Of a DNA stretch of 64,000 bases, positions 57,636 through 64,000 are shown one piece after another (position 1 is the first letter of the stretch; each line of letters begins with the position of its first letter). Source of the stretch: Gammaproteobacteria bacterium UBA5078 (GTDB lineage: Bacteria > Pseudomonadota > Gammaproteobacteria > Pseudomonadales > Pseudohongiellaceae); contig DIAM01000013.1 in the NCBI GenBank assembly GCA_002416505.1, positions 133,814-197,813 on the forward strand, given 5' to 3'. The position numbers and the translations under genes are program-made. A model generated the notes under the pieces. The model was not told the DNA's origin. It saw only the letters and a list, made by a program, of their open reading frames with translations, and made no database searches.

Positions 57636-60419
57636 TTAGAACTCAAGGCGAACCCCAAGTCGGTACGTTCGGCCCATCACATCATACAAGCCACGGTTTG
57701 TAGGCAGATAACCAGGACGGTTCTCGGAACCTTGGTTCGCTGGGCTTCCGAAGATGACAGGGTCAGTATTCAACACGTTCTTAACTGAAAGGAACACTTC
57801 TGCATCCGAACCTGCTACTTCAAACGAGTTCGCTACATAGGCGTCATAATAGAACTCGCCGGGTATGCTGTTGTCATTAATCGTGAAATAGGGTGACGAA
57901 CTAGCGGGACAGCTAGTCTGACACTCGATATATGCATTGCTGATCACACCGTCGCTAACACCGCGACCCGTTAGGTTGAAGCTCCAGGTATCGACGTTAT
58001 AACCAGCAGACAAGCGATAGGCCCAATCAGGCGTGTTGCCGGCATTGGAACCCGCCGCGTTGATCGCTGTAACGCCGTTATCGGTAATGTCCTCTGTGTA
58101 ATTAGTCGCAAGGGCACGTAGTGTCAGATCGCCACTAAACAGTGGGAAACGATAAGTTGCCTCGTAGTCCACACCCTTAGTCTTGGAACTATTGAGGTTC
58201 TCGTAATACAGATTGATCTTGCTCAAGACACCGTTTTCGAAAATGATGTTGTCGCAATAGCGCTGGACACCGTTTAGATAACAGAAGTCAGCAGTATTCT
58301 CCGCACTCAAAGAACCGATCACACCATCGATCTCGATATCGAAGTAATCGATCGCAGCTGAGAACCCAGGCAAGAAGCTAGATTGGTACACTACACCGAG
58401 TCCGATGCTATCTGCCTCCTCTGGGCCTAGGCCCGTACTACCCTGCAAACTCTGTACGAACTGACGAGAAACCCCACCAATATTCACCGAGTTAGTACGA
58501 CCAGTGCCGGTGTCATAGAGCTCGCTCAAGTTGGGAGCACGAATATCACGGGACTTGGTGGCACGCAGCGTGATGTCATCGATCGGCGTATAAGTTACGC
58601 CAGCCTTCCAGGTGGTAACGCCGCCAGCCTCACTGTATTCCGCATAACGCGCCGCACCGTTGAACTCAAACCCTTCGAAGATTGAGAACACAGTCTCTAC
58701 ATAGGCCTCTGCAACAGAAGTGTCCGCCGTCGTCACCTTATAGTTACCGTATTTCCAGCCGTCCAAGTAGATTGGATCTACCTCGCCGTCGATAGAGTCC
58801 GAGTGCCATTCGGCGCCGAACGCGACGGAGATCGGACCAGCCCAGCCTTGAATGTCACTAGTGCTAAAATTAATCGCCGCGACTTCCTGCTCAAACACTT
58901 GATCGCGACGCGGTTCGCCCATCACGTAGTCGAAACCGGCTTGCGAGGTTACACCGACACCAAATCGATTCAGGGGCACGCAGCCATTGCTCGGATCGGC
59001 AATAGAAGTACGGCACACGATCTCACCAGTAGTTGGATGGAAAACCGCATCGGTGGCATCAGTCAGACGCTGGAAGTTATAGGTAGGATTCTGGTGCTCC
59101 TGGGTTTCAGTCTTACCAATTTGGTAATAAGCATCCCAGTCCCAGCCCAGATTGAACGCACTGAAAGATCCATCGATGCCCGCGACATAACGCTGTGTCT
59201 CACGAACGTTCTGGCTGCCAGAGGCTGGGAAATCTTCGTTACTAGTACCAAACCTGAACGAAGTCTCCCCCGCCGCCGCGAGTGCATTCTTCAAAGTGGT
59301 AGGGAGATAGGCGTTGTCGGCATACATCAAACGGTTAGTATCCGTCGGGTTAATATAGAAGCTATAACCCTCATACTGCGCGTAGGAGGCCTGGAAGAAC
59401 ACTTCCGTATCATTGCCCAGCTTGTAGCTCGCACGACCGAATAGGCTGTCGCGATCATCGTCGGCCGCCAAGGAGTTGGTGCCACGAATACCGGAAGTTG
59501 CATAGTCCCAGTCGCCACCGAGCATCCAGTTGCCCGCCGCAACACCGTAGTCGAGCTGGCTCACCGCACCATTAGTTCCGAAATAAGTGCCTTTCAACGC
59601 ACCGGTGGTGATCAAGCCACCGGGGGTGTAAACACCGATGCCGATATTCGGAGAAACGATGTAATAGGGCTGTCCGGCAGTCGCGCGATACGGGTTAAGC
59701 ATGCCCTGCGTGCCATCTAGGTTCCAATCGCGCGACGTGTAATGCACACCATCCGAGCGAAATACATCGGCACTGAACAGTAGGTGTCCGTCGCCATCTG
59801 CGAACGGCATGCCTGCGGTGAATTCCACTTTCTGGCTAGGATTATCGCCATAGGTAGTCTCACCGTATTGCACACTTGTCTTCACGCCAGTGTAATCACG
59901 GTCGAGAATGAAGTTCACTACTCCGCCAACGGCATCGGAACCATAGGCGGCGGAAGCGCCACCTGTCACGACCTCAACACGCTCTACGAGAGACTGTGGG
60001 AACGTGTTGGTATCTACCTGGCCCGTGGACGCAGAGGCTACGGAGCGCTGCCCATCGAAAAGAACGAGGGTACGGCCAGTCCCGAGGGAGCGTAGGTTCA
60101 ATGCCGCGATACCCGCTGCACCATTACTCAGCGCACCCGAAGAGCTTGAGGAGGTTGAACTGCCCTTCACAGAGGGCAGTGTGTTTACGAAGTCTGCGAT
60201 ACTCGCAGGAGCTTCGGACTGTATGTCTTCTAGAGAAAGCACTGACACAGGGGTTGGAGCATTGTAGCCATCACGCGCAATACGCGAGCCCGTGATAACG
60301 ATGGACTCAACATCAGCCGAAGGCTGTTGTGCATTGGAAACGGCAGAGAGCATCAGTGAACTAATTAATACAGACAACGAGGTGCAGGCTTTCAACTTGA
60401 ATTGTGAAGTCGCGTGCAT
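57636..60419 (-). CDS. TonB-dependent receptor 2 (tandem paralogue)
   Basis: This 927-residue outer-membrane receptor has a signal peptide (about 1-30, VSNAQ), VESIVITGSR, the plug (TPVSVLSLEDIQSEAPASIADF to AAYGSDAVGGVVNFIL), and a barrel ending RTYRLGVRLEF. It differs from receptor 1 mainly by scattered substitutions, some in plug and extracellular-loop-like segments, and has no length change. It probably uses the TonB complex at 11-16 kb. GGAGG precedes the ATG. A Fur-like palindrome lies about 220 bases upstream. The substrate is unknown. Confidence 0.93.
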   Translation of the reverse strand: MHATSQFKLKACTSLSVLISSLMLSAVSNAQQPSADVESIVITGSRIARDGYNAPTPVSVLSLEDIQSEAPASIADFVNTLPSVKGSSTSSSSSGALSNGAAGIAALNLRSLGTGRTLVLFDGQRSVASASTGQVDTNTFPQSLVERVEVVTGGASAAYGSDAVGGVVNFILDRDYTGVKTSVQYGETTYGDNPSQKVEFTAGMPFADGDGHLLFSADVFRSDGVHYTSRDWNLDGTQGMLNPYRATAGQPYYIVSPNIGIGVYTPGGLITTGALKGTYFGTNGAVSQLDYGVAAGNWMLGGDWDYATSGIRGTNSLAADDDRDSLFGRASYKLGNDTEVFFQASYAQYEGYSFYINPTDTNRLMYADNAYLPTTLKNALAAAGETSFRFGTSNEDFPASGSQNVRETQRYVAGIDGSFSAFNLGWDWDAYYQIGKTETQEHQNPTYNFQRLTDATDAVFHPTTGEIVCRTSIADPSNGCVPLNRFGVGVTSQAGFDYVMGEPRRDQVFEQEVAAINFSTSDIQGWAGPISVAFGAEWHSDSIDGEVDPIYLDGWKYGNYKVTTADTSVAEAYVETVFSIFEGFEFNGAARYAEYSEAGGVTTWKAGVTYTPIDDITLRATKSRDIRAPNLSELYDTGTGRTNSVNIGGVSRQFVQSLQGSTGLGPEEADSIGLGVVYQSSFLPGFSAAIDYFDIEIDGVIGSLSAENTADFCYLNGVQRYCDNIIFENGVLSKINLYYENLNSSKTKGVDYEATYRFPLFSGDLTLRALATNYTEDITDNGVTAINAAGSNAGNTPDWAYRLSAGYNVDTWSFNLTGRGVSDGVISNAYIECQTSCPASSSPYFTINDNSIPGEFYYDAYVANSFEVAGSDAEVFLSVKNVLNTDPVIFGSPANQGSENRPGYLPTNRGLYDVMGRTYRLGVRLEF

Positions 60420-60524
60420 TATGTAACCTCCGGGTTATTTAGTGGGTTTGATTCAAAAATTAAGGGCTTGTTTTTAGTAATTCCTTTGCTCGAGGCAGAG
60501 CAGAAAGCGTGCCAGCCCCGCACG
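60420..60524. repeat. Leader of TBDR2, homologous to the leader of TBDR1
   Basis: This is the second copy of the duplicated 5' region (compare 57054-57156): same ribosome-binding block, then conserved AGTGGGTTTGATTC-like, AAGGGCTT, ATTCCTTTGCTCGAG and GTGCCAGC segments. Similarity fades beyond it. Confidence 0.8.
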
Positions 60525-60637
60525 CCACCTCTTCTATTATTTGATATCAAAGGATTTTTTTGAGGTGTATTAGAAGGGGCATGCGACCCCATCTACGAGA
60601 CTGCTTAGTAGACTAATCCCGCATAAAATATGCTTAT

Positions 60638-60652
60638 TAAGAATGATTCTCG
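60638..60652. promoter_or_regulatory. Putative Fur-like operator
   Basis: TAAGAAT-G-ATTCTCG is a 7-1-7 inverted repeat with a perfect AGAAT-G-ATTCT core, resembling known gammaproteobacterial Fur boxes. It lies about 220 bases before TBDR2 and about 425 before sdaA. Only sequence similarity supports it. Confidence 0.4.
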
Positions 60653-60684
60653 TTTTGGCGCCTATGCACAGCAGTAGGTAATAT

Positions 60685-60714
60685 TTGTGAGAAAATAATT
60701 CACTTTGCTATGAT
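60685..60714 (+). promoter_or_regulatory. Putative sigma-70 promoter toward sdaA
   Basis: TTGTGA (60685-60690) and TATGAT (60709-60714) have an 18-base spacer. It would give a leader of about 355 bases before sdaA, which is long, so another promoter may exist. Confidence 0.35.
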
Positions 60715-61076
60715 GTCATATCGTTAAAATGACACAGGCCAAGGGATAGCCGCGCGAACCCGTGCCAGCAGTGCGCGAAAAAGGTACAGTGAAAACACTC
60801 GATGTCCGATCGTGGCGCAGCGTCACCGCGGCTGCGCGCATCAATTCAGTGCGATGGCGATGCGATGCGTTGAAAGATTTCACGTAGTTGAAGGAAGTTG
60901 CGGTCTTCCAACGTAAAAACACCAGACCCTCTGCTCGGTTTCTACTTTTGGCACGCAGAGTGCACGCTAATAGGGTCATGTGCCTGTTTTATCAGCACAC
61001 ATTAATACTCCCCACCCATAGCCCACGAACGGGACTAGAACACTTCGCAATTAGTAATGCATTGAGGAAAGTTTGT

Positions 61077-62477
61077 ATGGCGATCAGCGTTTTTGATCTA
61101 TTTAAGATTGGTATTGGCCCTTCATCTTCGCATACGGTTGGACCGATGAAGGCAGCGTTAACTTTTGTGCAGGCTTTCGATGAATCCGGAGCGTTGACAC
61201 AGTGCGCACGCGTGAAAGTCGAGCTGTTCGGCTCATTAGGGGCCACTGGCGAGGGGCATGGCTCCCCTAAAGCTATACTCTTAGGGCTCGAGGGTGAGAC
61301 GCCAGAGCATGTCGATGTAGAATCGATTAGCAGTCGAGTCAGCACGATTCGCGAGTCATCTAAACTCAATCTACTGCGCAAGCATGCGATCGACTTCGAC
61401 TATAAAGACGATCTGGTATTGCATCGCCGCAAGTCGCTGCCCTTCCATCCCAACGGCATGCAATTCACCGCGTTTGCTGCGGACAACACAGTATTGTTTA
61501 AGAAAATCTATTTCTCTGTCGGCGGTGGCTTCATCGTGGACGAGTCTGCAACGGGCGATAATATTCTCATAGAGGACCCGATCAAACTCCCCTACCCCTT
61601 TAGCAGCGGCAAGCAGTTATTGGCCCAATGCAAGAAGAGTGGGCAGTGTATCAGCAGCCTGATGCTCGAGAATGAAAAAGCCTGGCGTGCAGAGAAGGAG
61701 ATTCAAGAGGGCCTGCAGGGGATCTGGAAGGTGATGCATGCCAGCATCGAGAAAGGCTGTCGCAGCGAAGGCATCATGCCGGGCGGGCTGAAGGTAAAAC
61801 GCCGCGCCGCGCCACTGTACCGACAACTAAAAAATCAGAGTGAACGCTTCGGCAATGACCCTTTGAAGACATTGGACTGGGTCACACTCTACGCACTGGC
61901 CGTCAACGAAGAGAACGCCGTAGGCGGACGCATCGTCACCGCTCCTACCAATGGCGCCGCGGGCATCATCCCCGCAGTCCTGCGTTACTACCTCGAATTC
62001 TATGGCAATAATGACCCGCAGGATATCGAGCGCTTCTTCTTAACCGCGGGTGCGATTGGCATCCTCTATAAGATAAATGCTTCGATAAGCGGTGCTGAAG
62101 TAGGCTGTCAGGGTGAGGTCGGTTCGGCCTGCTCCATGGCGGCGGGCGCACTTGCTGAGGTGATGGGAGCAACGCCAGAACAGGTAGAGAACGCCGCCGA
62201 GATCGCCATGGAACATAACTTAGGGCTAACCTGTGATCCAATCGGGGGCTTAGTACAGGTGCCCTGCATAGAGCGCAACGCGATGGCTGCCATCAAGGCG
62301 ATCAGTGCCGCGCGCATGGCGCTGCGTGGCAACGGTGAGCACTATGTGTCGCTCGATCAGGTGATCAAGACAATGCGCGATACTGGGCGCGACATGCAAA
62401 CCAAATACAAGGAGACCTCTCGCGGCGGCCTCGCGGTGAATGTGATAGAGGTACCCGTCTCGATTATCGAATGCTGA
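61077..62477 (+). CDS. sdaA: L-serine ammonia-lyase
   Basis: The ATG at 61077 has GAGGAAA six bases upstream and gives 466 residues beginning [24 protein letters not shown], the standard start. Further motifs are [34 protein letters not shown], and the Fe-S cysteines in [11 protein letters not shown] and [20 protein letters not shown]. It is the single-chain iron-sulfur serine dehydratase, converting serine to pyruvate and ammonia. Its Fe-S cluster makes a link with the nearby Fur-like site conceivable. It converges on the DUF3299 gene with a 3-base gap. Confidence 0.95.
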   Translation: MAISVFDLFKIGIGPSSSHTVGPMKAALTFVQAFDESGALTQCARVKVELFGSLGATGEGHGSPKAILLGLEGETPEHVDVESISSRVSTIRESSKLNLLRKHAIDFDYKDDLVLHRRKSLPFHPNGMQFTAFAADNTVLFKKIYFSVGGGFIVDESATGDNILIEDPIKLPYPFSSGKQLLAQCKKSGQCISSLMLENEKAWRAEKEIQEGLQGIWKVMHASIEKGCRSEGIMPGGLKVKRRAAPLYRQLKNQSERFGNDPLKTLDWVTLYALAVNEENAVGGRIVTAPTNGAAGIIPAVLRYYLEFYGNNDPQDIERFFLTAGAIGILYKINASISGAEVGCQGEVGSACSMAAGALAEVMGATPEQVENAAEIAMEHNLGLTCDPIGGLVQVPCIERNAMAAIKAISAARMALRGNGEHYVSLDQVIKTMRDTGRDMQTKYKETSRGGLAVNVIEVPVSIIEC

Positions 62478-62480
62478 GGC

Positions 62481-63032
62481 CTACTTACTGTAGAGAATCA
62501 CATCTGTAGCAAGCATGGAATAGGCAGAAATCCCGATCTCCTTATGAGTCATGCTTATCGCCATAGTCCCTTGGACATAGTAGGGCTCGTAGATCGATTT
62601 GAGTGGAAAGCCGCCTGGCACCTCTACGTAAATGATCTGATTAGGAGGCGGTGGCGGTGTATGAATGCACGCACCAAAATAGGGAACTAAGAAAAATTCG
62701 GTCACGTTCTGCGCCGCATCGAATTCGAGAGGCACCACGAAACCAGGAATCTTGACGCTTAGATTATTGAACTCTGGAACGATATTGGTCGACTGCCATG
62801 CCGCGGTGACTTGATGATCGCTCACCGCCTTGGCACCTAGGTTTCCGCCGAGAGTTGGACGAGCATCATTACTCGGGTCCGCTCCGTGTTGCACAGCCGG
62901 CTGGCTGAGCAATGCATCACGATCCGTTGGCGGCAATAGCTCTAGCCAATTTACTTCTCTGAAGTCTTGTGCGTGCACCAAATTTGCACACAGCAGCAGA
63001 CCGGATGCTGCGAGTTTATGAAAGCGTTTCAT
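62481..63032 (-). CDS. DUF3299 exported protein
   Basis: From the ATG at 63032 the protein has 183 residues, with a signal peptide (about 1-22, LVHAQ) and a DUF3299 domain: WLELLPPTDRDALLSQP, KIPGFVVPLEFD and the hallmark LVPYFGACIHTPPPPPNQIIYV. Family members are exported and often lie beside ABC transporters of the MacB/LolD type, as here (divergent from 63122). From memory, similar genes occur in a zinc-related ABC system of Vibrio (Zrg), so a metal role is possible but unproven. A longer in-frame start at 63089 is less likely. Confidence 0.82.
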   Translation of the reverse strand: MKRFHKLAASGLLLCANLVHAQDFREVNWLELLPPTDRDALLSQPAVQHGADPSNDARPTLGGNLGAKAVSDHQVTAAWQSTNIVPEFNNLSVKIPGFVVPLEFDAAQNVTEFFLVPYFGACIHTPPPPPNQIIYVEVPGGFPLKSIYEPYYVQGTMAISMTHKEIGISAYSMLATDVILYSK

Positions 63033-63057
63033 TAAATAGATCACCCTATAAGAAGCA

Positions 63058-63085
63058 TTGCGAAGTGTCATTTCGCACTTATAAT
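63058..63085 (+). promoter_or_regulatory. Promoter overlapped by a palindrome in front of the ABC transporter
   Basis: TTGCGA (63058-63063), a 16-base spacer and a perfect TATAAT (63080-63085) form a promoter for the ABC genes. The inverted repeat TGCGAA-GTGTCAT-TTCGCA (63059-63077) covers the -35 and most of the spacer, an arrangement typical of repression by a dimeric regulator. Confidence 0.6.
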
Positions 63086-63121
63086 GCAATAGCCTTTTTG
63101 AATTATCAACGGTAGTTATAA

Positions 63122-63817
63122 ATGACTTACGCGATAGAGTGCCAAGACATAATTTTTAAATGGCCTGGCAGCAATAGCCCTGTGCTAGAGATCAATGAGT
63201 TTAATGTAGAGCGTGGAGAACGCCTCTTCCTGTACGGCGCCTCTGGGTCAGGGAAATCCACCCTCCTTAGTTTGATCACCGGCCTACTACACTCCAGAGA
63301 GGGCGAGATTCGTGTACTCGATAAAGACATGAGTAAAATGGGCGACCGTGCCAAAGATCGCTTTCGCGCGCAGCATATCGGTTTCGTTTTTCAGCAGTTC
63401 AATCTGATTCCTTATCTAGATGTAGAGAGCAATATCGGCCTAGCGGCCAATCTAGCGGGTCTTTCCAAGTCCGAGACCAAACAACGGACCCTGACGCTGC
63501 TCGATGCGTTGCTCATCGACCCTCGCTTCCAGTCACAGCGCGCAGACAAACTGAGTATCGGTCAGCAACAGCGTGTCGCGGTTGCACGCGCACTGATCAA
63601 CGAGCCCGAGATATTGATAGCGGACGAGCCCACCTCCTCACTCGACGAGGAAGCAAAAGACGAGTTCATCGAACTACTACTCAAGACTCAACAACGCACT
63701 GGCGCGAGCGTCATATTCGTGAGCCATGACCGCAGCTTAATGAAACACTTCGACCGCACCCAAAGCATGACAGACATCAACCGCGTGCTCGCTCATCGAG
63801 GCAGCCATGTTATTTAG
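63122..63817 (+). CDS. ABC transporter ATP-binding protein (MacB/LolD type)
   Basis: The 231-residue ATPase has Walker A GASGSGKSTLL (about 39-49), a Q-loop FVFQQFNLIPYLD, the signature KLSIGQQQRVAVARAL (LSIGQ instead of LSGGQ), Walker B ILIADEPTSSLDEE and the H-loop VSHD. The sequence and the FtsX/MacB-like permease that follows place it in the group used for lipoproteins, macrolides or envelope tasks rather than classic solute import. It overlaps the permease start by 11 bases. The divergent DUF3299 gene is a likely functional partner. Confidence 0.92.
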   Translation: MTYAIECQDIIFKWPGSNSPVLEINEFNVERGERLFLYGASGSGKSTLLSLITGLLHSREGEIRVLDKDMSKMGDRAKDRFRAQHIGFVFQQFNLIPYLDVESNIGLAANLAGLSKSETKQRTLTLLDALLIDPRFQSQRADKLSIGQQQRVAVARALINEPEILIADEPTSSLDEEAKDEFIELLLKTQQRTGASVIFVSHDRSLMKHFDRTQSMTDINRVLAHRGSHVI

Positions 63818-64000
63818 TATCGCGTGGCAGAGCCTACTCAATCGCAAAGTCAGCGTGGCACTGACCCTCGCGTCCTTAACATTGAGTGTCATTGTCGTTG
63901 TTGGCGTCGAACATATTCGCAGTCAGGCCAGAGCGAGCTTCGAGCGAACGGTGTCTGGGGTAGACCTCATCGTCGGTGCACGCACCAGTCAGATCAATCT
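63807..64000 (+). CDS. ABC transporter permease, N-terminal fragment (FtsX/MacB type)
   Basis: An open frame from the ATG at 63807 runs to the window end (64 residues and more). It reads MLFSIAWQSLLNRKVSVAL, then a membrane helix (TLASLTLSVIVVVGV), then a periplasmic start VEHIRSQARASFERTVSGVDLIVGARTS. A short cytoplasmic start, one helix and then a periplasmic domain is the layout of MacB/FtsX-type permeases. The start lies inside the end of the ATPase gene, so the two are coupled. The C-terminal membrane part is outside the window. Confidence 0.85.
   Translation, partial: MLFSIAWQSLLNRKVSVALTLASLTLSVIVVVGVEHIRSQARASFERTVSGVDLIVGARTSQIN

Larger units (their letters stand above)
60420..61076. 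other. 657-base divergent gap between TBDR2 and sdaA
   Basis: No gene is supported. It holds the duplicated TBDR leader (60420-60524), GCATA-AAA-TATGC (60621-60633), a Fur-like palindrome (60638-60652) and a promoter-like pair for the + strand (60685-60714). An open frame runs in phase into sdaA from 60888, but the sdaA start at 61077 has the ribosome-binding site and family-typical N-terminus, so I treat the upstream part as leader. Confidence 0.5.

Noticed and set aside
58803..59444. A 213-codon + strand frame opposite TBDR2
   Set aside because: Antisense to the receptor; no start signal and no domain.
54270..60419. Receptor duplication by an insertion sequence or transposon
   Set aside because: No transposase, terminal inverted repeats or target duplications are visible at the borders.
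60888..61076. N-terminal extension of sdaA by 63 codons
   Set aside because: The ATG at 61077 has a clear ribosome-binding site and gives the family-typical N-terminus; the extension has no similarity to SdaA.

Overview
The window is about 64 kb of a gammaproteobacterial chromosome of moderate GC content. The order sdhCDAB-sucAB-lpd-sucCD, the rluC/yceD-rpmF-plsX-fabD-fabG-acpP-fabF-pabC-mltG-tmk-holB-pilZ cluster, the TtpC-type TonB system and the Na+-coupled AGCS symporter fit a free-living, probably marine, aerobic Pseudomonadales-like gammaproteobacterium. No genus can be assigned from the sequence alone. I saw no rRNA, tRNA, CRISPR array or insertion sequence.

Layout. (1) 1-10756: succinate dehydrogenase, 2-oxoglutarate dehydrogenase with its own lpd, and succinyl-CoA synthetase, i.e. 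the 2-oxoglutarate-to-fumarate arm of the TCA cycle, all on the + strand. (2) 11148-16276: a six-gene TonB energy-transduction operon (DUF3450, TtpC-like, ExbB, ExbD, short TonB, TPR protein). (3) 16286-20064: htpG behind a very good sigma-32-type promoter, then argS in the opposite direction with a shared bidirectional terminator. (4) 20194-31090: rluC, then yceD-rpmF-plsX and fatty-acid synthesis genes without fabH, then folate (pabC), cell-wall (mltG), dTMP kinase, DNA polymerase III delta', PilZ, and a DUF411 lipoprotein. (5) 31103-34747: a minus-strand operon RHH regulator - AlkB-like dioxygenase - L-2-hydroxyglutarate oxidase-like enzyme, divergent from glutathione reductase. (6) 35409-48343: an accessory-type stretch with an OmpA-family porin, zinc CDF exporter, phosphatase-like periplasmic protein, lone tyrosine recombinase, Prc protease, CBM9/DUF5916 outer-membrane protein, twin-VOC exported protein, exported amidohydrolase and Sel1 protein. 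(7) 48354-60419, all minus strand: two tandem paralogous TonB-dependent receptors, a large exported zinc metalloprotease, gcvT, gcvH, and an AGCS alanine/glycine symporter with a large insertion. (8) 61077-64000: sdaA, DUF3299 protein, and the start of an ABC transporter behind a promoter overlapped by a palindrome.

How it fits together. The TonB complex at 11-16 kb could energise the two receptors at 54-60 kb. The metalloprotease, glycine/alanine symporter, glycine cleavage proteins and serine deaminase suggest a lifestyle using peptides and amino acids, with carbon entering through the TCA genes at the start of the window; this is inference. The points I find most worth following are the AlkB/L-2-hydroxyglutarate oxidase/RHH operon, the tandem receptor duplication including its leader, the htpG promoter-terminator overlap, the near-leaderless yceD promoter, the AGCS insertion with internal repeats, and the absence of fabH from the fab cluster. 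I did not find an unmistakable new defence or mobile system.
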